Part shown: one piece after another, positions 1 through 8,874 of the stretch
Position numbering within the stretch: the stretch's first letter is position 1
How the letters are laid out: each line of letters begins with the position of its first letter
Assembly: GCF_003063355.1 (NCBI RefSeq)
Contig: NZ_NESH01000006.1
Coordinates: 186,001-250,000 of the forward strand
Source: Limnohabitans sp. Bal53
GTDB taxonomy: Bacteria > Pseudomonadota > Gammaproteobacteria > Burkholderiales > Burkholderiaceae_C
Direction: 5' to 3'
Length of the DNA stretch: 64,000 nucleotides
Program-made: the position numbers and the translations under genes
The notes under the pieces: model-generated
Database searches by the model: none
Told to the model about the DNA's origin: nothing
The model's input: the letters and a program-made list of their open reading frames with translations, nothing else

Positions 1-1
1 A

Positions 2-1189
2 GTGTTTGTGCCCGTGGTGCTGCTGATTGCCCTGCTCACCTTGGGTGCGTGGATGGCGGTGGGCGCAGATTTTGAAACGGCGCTCATCCACGCGGTGGCT
101 GTGCTCGTCATTGCCTGCCCTTGCGCCCTGGGCCTGGCCACGCCCGTGGCCATCATGGCGGGCACGGGTGTGGCGGCCAAACACGGCATCTTGATCAAAG
201 ACGTGCAGGCGCTGGAATTGGCGCACCGTGTGCAAACCGTGGCCTTTGACAAAACCGGCACGCTCACCGTGGGCCAACCGCGCTTGCTGGCCCAAGTGCC
301 CGCGCCCGGGCACGATGCAACAACGGCGTTGGCCTTGGCCGCACGCGTGCAAAGCGGCAGTGAACACCCCTTGGCGCGTGCGGTGGTCAGCGCCGCACAA
401 CAGCAGGGCCTGACTGGCCCCACCGCACAAGACCTGCAGGCCGTGCCCGGCAAGGGCGTGTTGGCCAGGGTGGACGACAGGCAACTGATGCTGGGCAGCT
501 TGCGTTGGCTGCAAGAAGAAGGTTTGGACATCGGCATGTGGCAGCCAGACATCGACGCTTTGCAGGCGCAAGGCGCGAGCTTATCGGCCTTGGCCGAGCG
601 CACCGATGCTGGTTTGCAAGCCCTGCTACTCATGGGTTTTGGCGACGAGCCCAAACTGGGCGCTGCACAAGCATTGACCGCGCTGCGCGATCGTGGCCTG
701 AAACTGGTGATGATTTCAGGTGACAACCAAGCCGCCGCCGAAGCCATGGCGCGCCGCTTGGGCTTGCGCCCCGAAGCAGGAGAAGTGCTGGCCAATGTGC
801 TGCCTGGCGACAAATCAGCGCAGGTCCAGAAACTGCGCGCAGGTGGGCAGGTGGTCGCCATGGTGGGCGATGGGGTGAACGACGCACCTGCCTTGGCTGC
901 CGCCGATGTGGGCATGGCCATGGGCAACGGCACCGATGTGGCCATGCACGCTGCGGGCATCACCCTCATGCGGGGCGAAGTCGCCTTGGTGGGCGCGGCG
1001 CTCGACATCTCCGCACGCACGGTGGCCAAGATCCGGCAAAACCTGTTTTGGGCCTTTGCCTACAACGTGGCCGGCATCCCTTTGGCCGCGCTGGGCTACC
1101 TCAACCCCATGATGGCGGGCGCGGCCATGGCGCTCAGCTCGGTCAGTGTCATGGCCAATGCCTTGTTGCTCAAGCGTTGGAAACCCTGA
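2..1189 (+). CDS. Heavy-metal (Cu+-type) translocating P1B ATPase, C-terminal part, cut by the window edge
   Basis: Inner-membrane pump that exports a soft metal cation, most likely Cu+ or Ag+, at the cost of ATP. The 395 visible residues begin inside the membrane domain. They show the ion-binding CPC motif ([11 protein letters not shown], visible residues 39-41), the phosphorylation motif DKTGTLT (Asp near 83), the hinge [12 protein letters not shown] and a last pair of membrane helices near the C-terminus. The CPC motif is typical of Cu+/Ag+ pumps but is shared with Cd/Zn/Pb pumps, so the substrate is inferred. The true start, any N-terminal metal-binding domain and the first helices lie outside the window. 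The gene converges with the next one, 13 bp apart, with no clear terminator between them. Confidence 0.93.
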   Translation: MFVPVVLLIALLTLGAWMAVGADFETALIHAVAVLVIACPCALGLATPVAIMAGTGVAAKHGILIKDVQALELAHRVQTVAFDKTGTLTVGQPRLLAQVPAPGHDATTALALAARVQSGSEHPLARAVVSAAQQQGLTGPTAQDLQAVPGKGVLARVDDRQLMLGSLRWLQEEGLDIGMWQPDIDALQAQGASLSALAERTDAGLQALLLMGFGDEPKLGAAQALTALRDRGLKLVMISGDNQAAAEAMARRLGLRPEAGEVLANVLPGDKSAQVQKLRAGGQVVAMVGDGVNDAPALAAADVGMAMGNGTDVAMHAAGITLMRGEVALVGAALDISARTVAKIRQNLFWAFAYNVAGIPLAALGYLNPMMAGAAMALSSVSVMANALLLKRWKP

Positions 1190-1202
1190 ACGCTAGCCTG
1201 CT

Positions 1203-2327
1203 TCAAGCTTGCGTCAAGAAGGGGTAGTCGGTGTACCCCGCATCGCCACCGCCGTAAAAAGTGGCGCGGTCGGGCGTGTTGAAGGGGCCGCCTTGGCGCA
1301 GGCGTGCGCCCAGGTCGGGGTTGGCAATGAAGGGGCGGCCGAAGGCGATCAGGTCTGCACCGCTGGCCAGAGACTGATCGGCCAAGCTCAGGTCGTAGCC
1401 GTTGTTCAGCATCCATGCGCCGCGCCCGCCCGCTTGGGTGTAGGCCTGGCGCAAAGCGGCGTAGTCAAACGGCAACTCGCCTTGCTGGTGGTCGCGTGCC
1501 GCGCCCGTCGAGCCTTCAATCACATGCAAGAAGGCCAAGTCCATCGGTGCCAACAAACGCGCCACATGCTCAAACAGCGGCTGGGGCTGGTCGTCGCTCA
1601 CCCCGTTGGCGGGTGTGACGGGCGACAGGCGGATGCCCGTGAGCGGGCCACCAATCTCGGCCACGATGCCTTGCATCACCTCTTGCAAAAAGCGGGCGCG
1701 GTTCTCGATCGAGCCGCCATACGCATCGCTGCGGTGGTTGCTGCTGCTGCGCAAAAACTGGTCGATCAGGTAGCCATTGGCCGCGTGCACCTCCACGCCG
1801 TCAAACCCGGCGGCGATGGCGTTGCCCGCTGCGCGGCGGTAATCCTGCACGATGCTTGGCAGCTCGGCAGCGTCGAGCGCACGCGGCGAAGACACAGGCA
1901 CAAACTTGGCTTGGCCGTCCACCAGCAGCACGGTTTTGGTTTGGGCCGTTATGGCCGATGGCGCCACAGGCGCAGCGCCATCGGGCTGCAAGCTGGTGTG
2001 CGACACGCGACCCACGTGCCAAAGCTGCATCACGATCTTGCCGCCTTCGGCGTGCACCCCATCGGTGACCTGCTTCCATGAAGAGACTTGGCTTGCGCTC
2101 CAAATGCCGGGCACATCGGCGTAGCCCTGGCCTTGGTGGCTGATGGCCGTGGCCTCGGTGACGATCAGGCCAGCCCCCGTGACCGGGTTGGCGCGTTGGC
2201 GGTAATAGGTGGCCATGCGGGCGTTGGCCAGCGAGCCGGGTGCACGGTTGCGCGTGAGCGGGGCCATCACGATGCGTGAGGCCAAAGCGATGCTGCCGAC
2301 CTGGCAGGGTTCAAACAAAGAGCGCAT
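1203..2327 (-). CDS. Old-yellow-enzyme family alkene reductase (NemA-like)
   Basis: FMN-dependent, NAD(P)H-using reductase of activated alkenes, quinones or nitro compounds. The 374-residue TIM-barrel protein has the family start MRSLFEPCQVG, a flavin-contact PLT near residue 25, and the active-site run VHAANGYLIDQF. That run places His181, Asn184 and Tyr186 where pentaerythritol tetranitrate reductase and NemA have theirs. I chose the ATG at 2327 because upstream in-frame codons read into the neighbouring gene and carry no family sequence. It lies 7 bp behind the class II aldolase gene, so the two are probably co-transcribed. The physiological substrate is unknown; a role in detoxifying reactive carbonyls is an inference. 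Confidence 0.92.
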   Translation of the reverse strand: MRSLFEPCQVGSIALASRIVMAPLTRNRAPGSLANARMATYYRQRANPVTGAGLIVTEATAISHQGQGYADVPGIWSASQVSSWKQVTDGVHAEGGKIVMQLWHVGRVSHTSLQPDGAAPVAPSAITAQTKTVLLVDGQAKFVPVSSPRALDAAELPSIVQDYRRAAGNAIAAGFDGVEVHAANGYLIDQFLRSSSNHRSDAYGGSIENRARFLQEVMQGIVAEIGGPLTGIRLSPVTPANGVSDDQPQPLFEHVARLLAPMDLAFLHVIEGSTGAARDHQQGELPFDYAALRQAYTQAGGRGAWMLNNGYDLSLADQSLASGADLIAFGRPFIANPDLGARLRQGGPFNTPDRATFYGGGDAGYTDYPFLTQA

Positions 2328-2334
2328 GGGGTCC

Positions 2335-3120
2335 TCAATGGGTGTAATCGGGGCTTTCGCGCTGCAGCTTGCGCAGCAGTGAAGGCCAAACAAACGCGCC
2401 GCCCAAACCACCGGTTTGCACCCGCATGGCATGCGCCACGCCGGTCAAAATTTGCGGGTCCACTGCCGTAAGGTCTTTGGGCCCAGCTTGGCCGGCCAGC
2501 GCATCCACTTGAATGCGGCAGGTGTTCTCAAAGGTGTACATCGACAAAAACGCGTCGGCAATGGTTTTGCCCACCGTGAGCAAGCCGTGGTTGCGCAGCA
2601 TCAGGAAATTGGCCGAGCCCAAGTCGGCCTGCAGGCGAAGCTTTTCTTCGTCGTGAATGGCCACACCCTCGTAGCCATGGTAGGCCAGCGAAGCCAGCAC
2701 AAACGTGCTTTGCTGGCTGATGGGCAGCACGCCGTGCGCCTGCGCGCTCACGGCCACCCCGGCGCGGGTGTGGGTGTGCAGCACGCAGCCGGCATCGGGC
2801 CGCGCCTCGTGCACCGCGCTGTGGATCACAAAGCCCGCCGGGTTGACCGGAAAGGGGCTGTCTTGCAGCTTGTTGCACTGCATGTCCACCTTCACCAGGC
2901 TCGACGCGGTGATTTCGTCAAACATCAGGCCGTAAGGGTTGATCAAAAACTGATGGTCCTGACCCGCCACCGACTCGGGCAGCTTGGCGCTGATGTGGGT
3001 GAACACCAGATCGCTCCAGCCGTACAGCGCCACCAACCGGTAACACGCGGCCAAGTCCAGCCGCAGCTGCCATTCATCGGGGTGAACGTTGTCTTTTAAG
3101 GAAGGAATCTCAAATGCCAT
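2335..3120 (-). CDS. Class II aldolase/adducin family protein
   Basis: Zinc-dependent class II aldolase/adducin domain covering the whole 261-residue protein. The metal-binding HTHT pair is at His115/His117 and a third ligand lies in MLRNHGLL near residue 180. The family includes L-fuculose-phosphate aldolase, ribulose-phosphate epimerase and decarboxylase-like members; the sequence read here does not identify the substrate. It is the first gene of a two-gene minus-strand unit with the OYE reductase. The ATG is followed at once by the typical N-terminal helix, and the region upstream separates it from the divergent brnTA operon. Confidence 0.88.
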   Translation of the reverse strand: MAFEIPSLKDNVHPDEWQLRLDLAACYRLVALYGWSDLVFTHISAKLPESVAGQDHQFLINPYGLMFDEITASSLVKVDMQCNKLQDSPFPVNPAGFVIHSAVHEARPDAGCVLHTHTRAGVAVSAQAHGVLPISQQSTFVLASLAYHGYEGVAIHDEEKLRLQADLGSANFLMLRNHGLLTVGKTIADAFLSMYTFENTCRIQVDALAGQAGPKDLTAVDPQILTGVAHAMRVQTGGLGGAFVWPSLLRKLQRESPDYTH

Positions 3121-3226
3121 GGCTGTGCTCCGCAGATCAGCAAAAGGGATTCAGCTTAGCGGCAAGCGGGGTGGGGGGATGACTTGTTGGTGACTGAATC
3201 CCCTTTGAGTCATGGACAAGACCAAC

Positions 3227-3254
3227 TTGACGCGGAATAAACATTAAATACAAT
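3227..3254 (+). promoter_or_regulatory. Predicted sigma70 promoter of brnTA
   Basis: A -35 box TTGACG (3227-3232) and a -10 box TACAAT (3249-3254) are separated by 16 bp. Only 6 bp lie between the -10 box and the brnT ATG at 3261, which places the transcription start at or next to the start codon. ATAC and GTAT half-sites flank the -10 region and could be part of a BrnA operator, since this family is usually autoregulated; that part is inference. Confidence 0.6.
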
Positions 3255-3260
3255 GTACGT

Positions 3261-3542
3261 ATGATTAAGTTCGAATGGGACGAACCCAAAGCCGTTGCAA
3301 ATCTTAAAAAGCATCAGGTGTCTTTTGAGGAAGCAAAAACGATTTTTTTCGATGAATTCGGCGTGCAATTTTTTGATGAAGAACACTCATCCGACGAAGA
3401 GCGTTTCTTGATGCTGGGGATGAGCACAGGCGCAAAGCTTCTCATCGTCTGTCATTGCGAACGGGCGCATGGTGCAGTCATTCGCATCATCTCAGCACGC
3501 AAGGCGACCAAGCGCGAAAGCGCGTTTTATCGAGGTGGATAA
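3261..3542 (+). CDS. brnT: BrnT-family ribonuclease toxin
   Basis: Type II toxin of the BrnT/RelE-like fold, which cleaves RNA and blocks translation when free. The 93-residue protein opens with the family signature IKFEWDEPKAVANLKKHQVSFEEA and keeps the C-terminal IRIISARKATKRE stretch with its Arg and Lys catalytic candidates. It sits directly before brnA with the usual toxin-first order and a 2-bp gap. No Shine-Dalgarno is visible and the promoter almost touches the ATG. The pair stands alone between metabolic genes, consistent with acquisition by transfer. Confidence 0.92.
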   Translation: MIKFEWDEPKAVANLKKHQVSFEEAKTIFFDEFGVQFFDEEHSSDEERFLMLGMSTGAKLLIVCHCERAHGAVIRIISARKATKRESAFYRGG

Positions 3543-3544
3543 GC

Positions 3545-3778
3545 ATGAAAAAAGAGTACGACCTTTCCAAATTAAAGTCTCGCAGGAACCCCTACGCGTC
3601 TAAGTTGAAGAAGCCTGTGACCATGCGCCTTTCGGAGGATGTGGTGGACTATTTCAAGGGCATGGCCGATGAATCCGGCGTTCCCTATCAGAGCCTGATC
3701 AATTTGTACCTGCGAGATTGCCTTGCCAACAGTCGAAAAGTACAAATCAACTGGCCAAATGCATCAACAGCGGCCTGA
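3545..3778 (+). CDS. brnA: BrnA-family antitoxin
   Basis: Antitoxin that neutralises BrnT and represses the operon through a ribbon-helix-helix domain. The 77-residue protein has a basic N-terminus (MKKEYDLSKLKSRRNPY), the conserved KKPVTMRLSEDVVDYFK strand-helix and a final INLYLRDCL helix. The ATG at 3545, 2 bp after the brnT stop, is preferred to upstream in-frame codons that lie inside brnT. Its stop is 3 bp from that of the convergent YkgJ-like gene. Confidence 0.92.
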   Translation: MKKEYDLSKLKSRRNPYASKLKKPVTMRLSEDVVDYFKGMADESGVPYQSLINLYLRDCLANSRKVQINWPNASTAA

Positions 3779-3781
3779 TCT

Positions 3782-4054
3782 TCACCCCGGCCGCGTCATC
3801 TCCTCCAACCGCATCAGCCAAGCCCGGGCGTGCACCCCACCATCTTCTACAGCCCCACACATCTCCACCGATGCCTGCAGTTGCCCGCACACCGCAGGCC
3901 GTTCTGGTTGACCAAAAATTTTGCAGCGCAGCTGTTCGTCAAGTTGCACGCAGGGCACGCCTGCGGGTTTGCCGCTGGGCATGCCGGGGATGGGCGAGGA
4001 GATGGAGGGTGCGGTGCAGCAAGCGGCGCAGCCGGGGCGGCAGGTCAAAGTCAT
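3782..4054 (-). CDS. YkgJ-family cysteine cluster protein
   Basis: Small 90-residue protein of the YkgJ/UPF0153 type. It shows the expected cysteine arrangement: CRPGCAACC near the N-terminus, then [16 protein letters not shown], then RPAVCGQL and a last Cys at EMCG. The family is thought to bind zinc or an iron-sulphur cluster; no precise role is known. It starts 19 bp after the mltA stop and is probably in the same transcript. The antisense frames over this stretch have no family features. Confidence 0.85.
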   Translation of the reverse strand: MTLTCRPGCAACCTAPSISSPIPGMPSGKPAGVPCVQLDEQLRCKIFGQPERPAVCGQLQASVEMCGAVEDGGVHARAWLMRLEEMTRPG

Positions 4055-4073
4055 CCGGTTTTGGGCATCCGGT

Positions 4074-5252
4074 TCAGCGTGGCCACAGGGCCCACATTTG
4101 CAGGGGCTGCTTGAGGCGTCCGGCCAGTTCGCCCGCTGCCGGGCCGGAGCCTGCGTAATAGTCGGCCCGCACGGCGCCCACGATGGCGCTGCCGGTGTCT
4201 TGGGCCAGAACCAGGCGGTCCAAATTGGTTTGGGGTCCGGTGGACTTCATCCACACCGGGGTACCGTAGGGGATGCTGCGGCGGTCTACTGCGATGGATC
4301 GCTCGGCTGTGAGCGGCACACCTTGTGCGCCTTTGGGGCCGGGAGGTGTGGTACCTACAGGCAGTGCTTCTTCGCGGAAAAACACCACACGCGGGTTTTG
4401 CCACAGCAGCTCGTTCACCCGCGAGGGGTTGCGGTCAATCCAAGCTTTGATGCCAGGCCAGCTCGCGTCGGTGATGAGGCGGCGGTCCAGCAGCCAGCGG
4501 CCAATGCTTTTGTAGGGCTGGTCGTTGGTGGCGGCGTAGGCCATGCGCACCCAGCGCTGGCGGCCGTCGGGCTCGGTCACGTTCACCAGGCCCGAGCCCT
4601 GGATGTGCAGCACCATGGCGTCCACCGGGTCGGCCAAATACAGCAGTTCTTTGCCGCGCAGGGCGGCGCGGGCGGCCGAGACCGTTTCCATTTCTTGGCG
4701 GCTGAACCAGGGTTTGCGCTGGGCCAGTTGGGCGGGCGGCGCGTACAGCGGCACTTGGAACGCGCCTTGTGCCCTGCGCGAGCCGGTCAGGGCCGGTTCG
4801 TAATAACCGGTCAGCAGGCCTTCGCTGCGTTGGTCCAGCGCCTCGACGCGGTAGGGCTGGAGTTTTTCGCGCATCCAGCGGCGCTGCACTTCGGCGCTGG
4901 CGTTGGCCAGTTGGGCCACTTCGGGGCACAGCGCCCGCCAGTCGAGGGCCGGGCGTTGGCAGCTTTGCAGCCAGGCGGGCCAGGCTTCGTTGACGGCGTC
5001 GCGGTCCATGCCGGGCAGCTCGGCCCAGCGCACGGGCACCCAGCGGCTTTGTTCGCGCACCAGGGTGGGTGGCAGCGGCCGGGTGTCTTCTCTGGGCAAG
5101 ATGTCTGTGATGTCGGGCCGGGGCGATGGGCTTGAGGTGGGCAGGTCTTGCACCACGGGCGCGACCGAGCAGGCGGCCAGCATGCCTACAATCGCGGCCA
5201 TCAAGAAGCCGACCCGCAACGGGCGGCGGGTCAAGAAACGGGGTTTTTGCAT
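4074..5252 (-). CDS. mltA: Membrane-bound lytic murein transglycosylase A (lipoprotein)
   Basis: Cleaves peptidoglycan glycan strands to 1,6-anhydromuropeptides at the inner face of the outer membrane. The 392-residue protein has a lipoprotein signal ([14 protein letters not shown], lipidated Cys28), the MltA domain, and the C-terminal 3D domain with [20 protein letters not shown], which contains the catalytic Asp. It ends in the usual [11 protein letters not shown]. The ATG at 5252 gives a clean lipoprotein signal; earlier in-frame codons add a 28-residue non-signal extension. The start codon overlaps by 2 bp the divergent start of the small membrane protein. Confidence 0.93.
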   Translation of the reverse strand: MQKPRFLTRRPLRVGFLMAAIVGMLAACSVAPVVQDLPTSSPSPRPDITDILPREDTRPLPPTLVREQSRWVPVRWAELPGMDRDAVNEAWPAWLQSCQRPALDWRALCPEVAQLANASAEVQRRWMREKLQPYRVEALDQRSEGLLTGYYEPALTGSRRAQGAFQVPLYAPPAQLAQRKPWFSRQEMETVSAARAALRGKELLYLADPVDAMVLHIQGSGLVNVTEPDGRQRWVRMAYAATNDQPYKSIGRWLLDRRLITDASWPGIKAWIDRNPSRVNELLWQNPRVVFFREEALPVGTTPPGPKGAQGVPLTAERSIAVDRRSIPYGTPVWMKSTGPQTNLDRLVLAQDTGSAIVGAVRADYYAGSGPAAGELAGRLKQPLQMWALWPR

Positions 5253-5466
5253 GGGTCTGATTTTGCTGGAAGCGTTGCTGGCCTTGTTCATTTTCATCGT
5301 GATTGTCTGGTGGACCATGTTTTCCGGCCGCAGCAAAGGTGAATTGCGCCAGGCCCAGCCGCCGTCTGATCAGCCCTCGAACGAGGCCAGCGGGCAGGTG
5401 CCGGGCCATGCCGTGAGCGAAGCTGCCCCAACAACATCACCAACTTCCGACGAAACACGCCGCTGA
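5251..5466 (+). CDS. Small single-span membrane protein, divergent from mltA
   Basis: A 71-residue frame with one strong hydrophobic segment at residues 2-24 (LILLEALLALFIFIVIVWW), then TMFSGRSKGE and a Ser/Pro/Thr-rich polar tail, probably cytoplasmic. I do not recognise a characterised family, although WWTMFSGRK-like small proteins beside mltA are familiar to me from related Burkholderiales. Codon use resembles the neighbours. It ends 5 bp before the stop of the convergent NlpC/P60 gene. It could be a chance frame opposite the mltA 5' region, but only its first 2 bp overlap mltA, so the coding signal is not a shadow. Confidence 0.6.
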   Translation: MGLILLEALLALFIFIVIVWWTMFSGRSKGELRQAQPPSDQPSNEASGQVPGHAVSEAAPTTSPTSDETRR

Positions 5467-5471
5467 GGGGT

Positions 5472-6089
5472 TCAGTCGAGCAAGGTGTGTGCGCCTTCAA
5501 AGCGTTGGGCGTAATAGCGGTTGCTGAGCGCGTCGATGCGCACCCCGGTGCGGGGGTTGCTGGCGTGCACAAAGCGGCCGTCACCCACGTACACGCCCAC
5601 ATGTGAGTGGCGTGCGCCCAAGGTGTTGAAGAACACCAGATCGCCCGGCAGCAAGTCGGCCGCGTCGATGGGGCGCGACATGCGGCCCAGGTCGGCGGCT
5701 GAGCCCTGCACCCGCAAGCCCCCTCCTTCGCGCAGCACATGGGTCACCAGGCCCGAGCAGTCAAAGCCCGTGGCTGGGCCGCGCCCGCCCCAAGCGTAGG
5801 GCGTGTCGAGCAAGGACAGCGCCGCCATGGCCACGTCGTTGCGCACGCTGTTGTAAGGGCCTGAAGGCCGAGGGCGTGATGCTGCAGGGTTGGTGTGCAC
5901 AGAGCTTGCGGGCACACCACTTGTGGGCGCAGGGCGCCTGACCTGGGGCGATGAGCAGCCTGCCAGCAAGACGGCAGCGCCCAGTCCCAGGCCACTGAGC
6001 AGCCAGCTGCGGCGTTGCGCGCCAGTCGCCGTGGGCGCTGGCTTGGGCGTGGTCAGCGTTGGGCGCCAAGAAGTTCCTGCGTCGTTCAT
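5472..6089 (-). CDS. NlpC/P60 family peptidoglycan endopeptidase, lipoprotein
   Basis: Cell-wall cysteine peptidase of the NlpC/P60 type, probably cutting stem peptides. The 205-residue protein has a lipobox (VLLAGCSS, Cys45), a Pro/Ser-rich linker and a catalytic domain with Cys111 in FDCSGLV, His163 in HSHVGVYVG and His175 in FVHAS. The ATG at 6089 overlaps the response regulator stop in an ATGA, so translation is likely coupled. A longer frame upstream is antisense-like and lacks a signal peptide. Confidence 0.9.
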   Translation of the reverse strand: MNDAGTSWRPTLTTPKPAPTATGAQRRSWLLSGLGLGAAVLLAGCSSPQVRRPAPTSGVPASSVHTNPAASRPRPSGPYNSVRNDVAMAALSLLDTPYAWGGRGPATGFDCSGLVTHVLREGGGLRVQGSAADLGRMSRPIDAADLLPGDLVFFNTLGARHSHVGVYVGDGRFVHASNPRTGVRIDALSNRYYAQRFEGAHTLLD

Positions 6090-6739
6090 GCCAGTTGCCG
6101 CATCAGGTTGGCCAGCTCGACGGCTGACTTCACTTCCATCTTGTCGAACACCCGGGCGCGGTGCACCTCGACCGTGCGCACGCTGATGTCGAGTTGGTCG
6201 GCGATGAGTTTGTTGGGCAGGCCCTCCACCACCAAGCGCATCACGTCGCGTTCGCGCTCGGTCAGCTCCAGCAGGCGCGATTGCAGGCGCTGCTGGGTTT
6301 GCCGGGCCAGCAAGCGCTCTTGTGAGAGGGCCAAGGCCTGCTCCACCCGGTCGACCAGAGCGTTGTCCGAAAAAGGCTTTTCGCAAAAATCAAAGGCCCC
6401 GCGTTTAACGCTGTCCACCGCGGTGGGCACATCGGCGTGGCCGGTCAAAAAAATCACGGGCCAGGCCTGGGCCATGTCCTTGGCCAGCAGTTGCTCGAAC
6501 AGGGCCAGGCCACTCATGCCAGGCATGCGCACGTCCAGCAAGATGCAGCCCGATTGCTGCAGCCGGGCTGGGTCTGGCTGCCAAGCCGCACCATTGTGGG
6601 TGCCTTGGCCTTGCAGCATGGCCAAAAAAGCTTCGGCGCTGTCAAAAGACTCGCTGAGCAAGCGCCGCGTGCGCAGCAACCAGGCCATGCCCTCGCGCAC
6701 GCTGGCGTCGTCATCCACAATGAAAACGGTGGGCGTCAT
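6086..6739 (-). CDS. FixJ/TtrR-type two-component response regulator
   Basis: Cytoplasmic transcription factor of 217 residues: receiver domain with acidic pocket DDD (10-12), phospho-acceptor Asp69 in CILLDVRMPG, the Thr in LTGH and the Lys in CEKPF, then a LuxR-type helix-turn-helix (LTERERDVMRLVVEGLPNK, SVRTVEVHRARVFDKM). It overlaps the kinase gene upstream and the NlpC/P60 gene downstream, each by an ATGA. The pairing with a PAS kinase resembles DctSR or TtrSR. The regulon is unknown. One target could be its own operon, which would tie a signal to cell-wall hydrolysis. Confidence 0.92.
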   Translation of the reverse strand: MTPTVFIVDDDASVREGMAWLLRTRRLLSESFDSAEAFLAMLQGQGTHNGAAWQPDPARLQQSGCILLDVRMPGMSGLALFEQLLAKDMAQAWPVIFLTGHADVPTAVDSVKRGAFDFCEKPFSDNALVDRVEQALALSQERLLARQTQQRLQSRLLELTERERDVMRLVVEGLPNKLIADQLDISVRTVEVHRARVFDKMEVKSAVELANLMRQLA

Positions 6740-8826
6740 GCGGTGATCTTATCCAAAAGCACGGCGGGCAAGGTGAAGCGGAAAACCGTGCCCCGGGGGT
6801 CCAGGGGTTCAAAATTGAGATGCCCGCCGTGCTGCTCGACCACGGTGCGGCACAGGCTCAGGCCCAGGCCCATGCCTTCGGCCTTGGTCGTGAAAAAGGG
6901 GGTGAACAGCTGGCTGGCCACGTCTTCCCCAATGCCTACGCCCACATCGCTGACTGAAAACTCCACCCAGCCGTGTTCGGCATTCAATGTGGCGTTGTGG
7001 CCAGCGCGCCTCGCCTGCAACACCAGCACCCGCTCGGTGCTGCCGGGTTGGTCCATGGCTTGCATGCCGTTGCGCGCCAGGTTCAACAGCACTTGCTCGA
7101 CCATGGTGCGGTCGCACAGGACTTGGGGCAGTTTGGGCTCGATGCGGGTGTGCACCTTGACCTGCAGCTTGCGCGCTTGCAGGTTGACCAGCGGGGCAAT
7201 GGCGTCGAGCAAGGCCTGGGGTGCCACGGCTTCGCGCGCCTGGTCGCGGCGGCGCACAAAGTCGTGCACGCTGTTGATGACCTTGCCCGCCCGCCCGGCT
7301 TGCTCGGCAATGCGGCGCAGGGCCATGTGCACATCGTCCAGGGTTTGCGGCACGGCAGCCGGGTCTTTGAGCAGGTTGAGTGAGCCATTGGCATAACTGG
7401 CGATGGCGGCCAGTGGTTGGTTCAGCTCGTGGCTGAGCAAGGAGGCCATCTCGCCCACGGTGGCCAGTCGGGCTGTCGCCTGCAGGCGCTCTTGGCTGGC
7501 CCGCGAGAGTTCTTCGATGCGTCGCTGCTCGCTGATGTCGATCACCGCGCCCATCCAGCCGGTTTGTTGCCCTTGGACGCTGATCAGCGGCGCTTCGATG
7601 ATGAGCACTTCAAACCGCGTGCCATCGGCGCGCATGAAGACCGATTCGAAGCCTTCGCGCGGTGGCGCGTTGCCGGCCAGCCGGATAGCCTGGCGCTGCT
7701 TGTATTCGTCCACCATTTCCGGGGGCCAATAGGGCATGGGTGCCAGCTTGCCGGTGAGCTGTTCGGCGGTCAGCCCCACCATTTCGCAAAAGGCCGGGTT
7801 CACATAGGTGATGCGCCCTTCCAGGTCGCGTGCACGCAGGCCGGTCACCAGCGAGTCTTCCATGGCCTTGCGAAAGGCCAGGGCCTCGGCCAGGTCGTTT
7901 TCAGCTTTCAGGCGACGGCGCGAGTCTTTGGCCAGCAAGACCATCACCGTGACCAGCGCGATCGACATGGCGGTGACCAGCGCCGTGAGCACGTTGGGGA
8001 ACAGGTCGGGCTCGCCCCGGCGACCGTCCATGCGCAAGACCAGGGTGTTGCCCGGCAAGTCCACCAGCTGCTGGGCGGTGAACACGCGCAAGCCCCGGCT
8101 TTGGGTGCCCGCAATGGCCAGCCGCGTGCCGTCGGGTTCGGTGAATGAAATTTCGTTGCGCCGGCCGTAACCCACGCTCAAGCGTTCGCTGATGAGCTCC
8201 TGCAGCCCATAGGTCACCACCGTGAAGCCGATCAGCACACCGCCTTGGGTGTTGGGCAAGCACATGTCCATGACTTCCATGCCCAAGCCGTCGGTTTGTG
8301 GCAGAAAGTAAGAGCGCGAATAACTCGCGCCACTGCTGCGCTGTGCTCGCAGGCAGGTTTGCTGAGCTTCGCTCAGGGTTTCGGAGCGGGGCACCCGTTC
8401 AAACACCGGACTGCGCAGGGCCGAGTCAGCCGACCGCTTCAGGTTCAGTGCGGTGTCGCGCCACTCGATGCGCAGCATTTCGCGGTTTTCGCGCAACAAC
8501 GCTTGCGCTTCCAGGCTCCAAAAGGCTTCGGAGGGGTGGCTCGATTGCAGGCCTTGCAGGGCTTGCACATGGCGCGTGAGTTGGGTGCGCAGGTCACTGA
8601 CCGCATTGGCGGTGTCGCGCTCGAGCTCGGCCTGCAGCTGGCTGGCTTCGTAACGACCGGCCAGCCACACCAGGGTCACCAGCACCGCCATGACCAGCGC
8701 AATCAAGGCGCTCCAGAGGCTGCGGCGCCCTCGACCTCCGGGCAAGGCGTCTTCTACCGCTTGCCACCAGGCCAAGCTGCGTGCTTTGAATGTGGGGATC
8801 AGGCGCTGCAGCGCTTGGCTTGTCAT
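6736..8826 (-). CDS. PAS-domain sensor histidine kinase (DctS/TtrS-like)
   Basis: Inner-membrane sensor kinase of 696 residues from the chosen ATG. It has a membrane helix near 37-56, a periplasmic sensor region of about 220 residues, a second helix near 279-299, and a PAS domain near 325-435 (RITYVNPAFCEMVGL). A HisKA domain follows with His466 in SLLSHELNQPLAAI, then a HATPase domain with the N-box LLNLARNGMQAM and the G-boxes DVGVGIG and GMGLGLSLC. HELNQPL marks the subfamily of DctB/DctS/FixL-like kinases. A GTG at 8844 would add six residues; the ATG has AGGA upstream. Ligand unknown; no dicarboxylate transporter is adjacent. Confidence 0.9.
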   Translation of the reverse strand: MTSQALQRLIPTFKARSLAWWQAVEDALPGGRGRRSLWSALIALVMAVLVTLVWLAGRYEASQLQAELERDTANAVSDLRTQLTRHVQALQGLQSSHPSEAFWSLEAQALLRENREMLRIEWRDTALNLKRSADSALRSPVFERVPRSETLSEAQQTCLRAQRSSGASYSRSYFLPQTDGLGMEVMDMCLPNTQGGVLIGFTVVTYGLQELISERLSVGYGRRNEISFTEPDGTRLAIAGTQSRGLRVFTAQQLVDLPGNTLVLRMDGRRGEPDLFPNVLTALVTAMSIALVTVMVLLAKDSRRRLKAENDLAEALAFRKAMEDSLVTGLRARDLEGRITYVNPAFCEMVGLTAEQLTGKLAPMPYWPPEMVDEYKQRQAIRLAGNAPPREGFESVFMRADGTRFEVLIIEAPLISVQGQQTGWMGAVIDISEQRRIEELSRASQERLQATARLATVGEMASLLSHELNQPLAAIASYANGSLNLLKDPAAVPQTLDDVHMALRRIAEQAGRAGKVINSVHDFVRRRDQAREAVAPQALLDAIAPLVNLQARKLQVKVHTRIEPKLPQVLCDRTMVEQVLLNLARNGMQAMDQPGSTERVLVLQARRAGHNATLNAEHGWVEFSVSDVGVGIGEDVASQLFTPFFTTKAEGMGLGLSLCRTVVEQHGGHLNFEPLDPRGTVFRFTLPAVLLDKITA

Positions 8827-8874
8827 GCCCGCATTGTCCTGCACCCATGGGTCCGTTGCTGGATGCCGGGGGGA

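Noticed and set aside
3921-5135. Open frame of 404 codons on the plus strand opposite mltA
   Set aside because: Composition (Gly/Ala/His/Gln) is that of an antisense shadow; MltA motifs are on the other strand.
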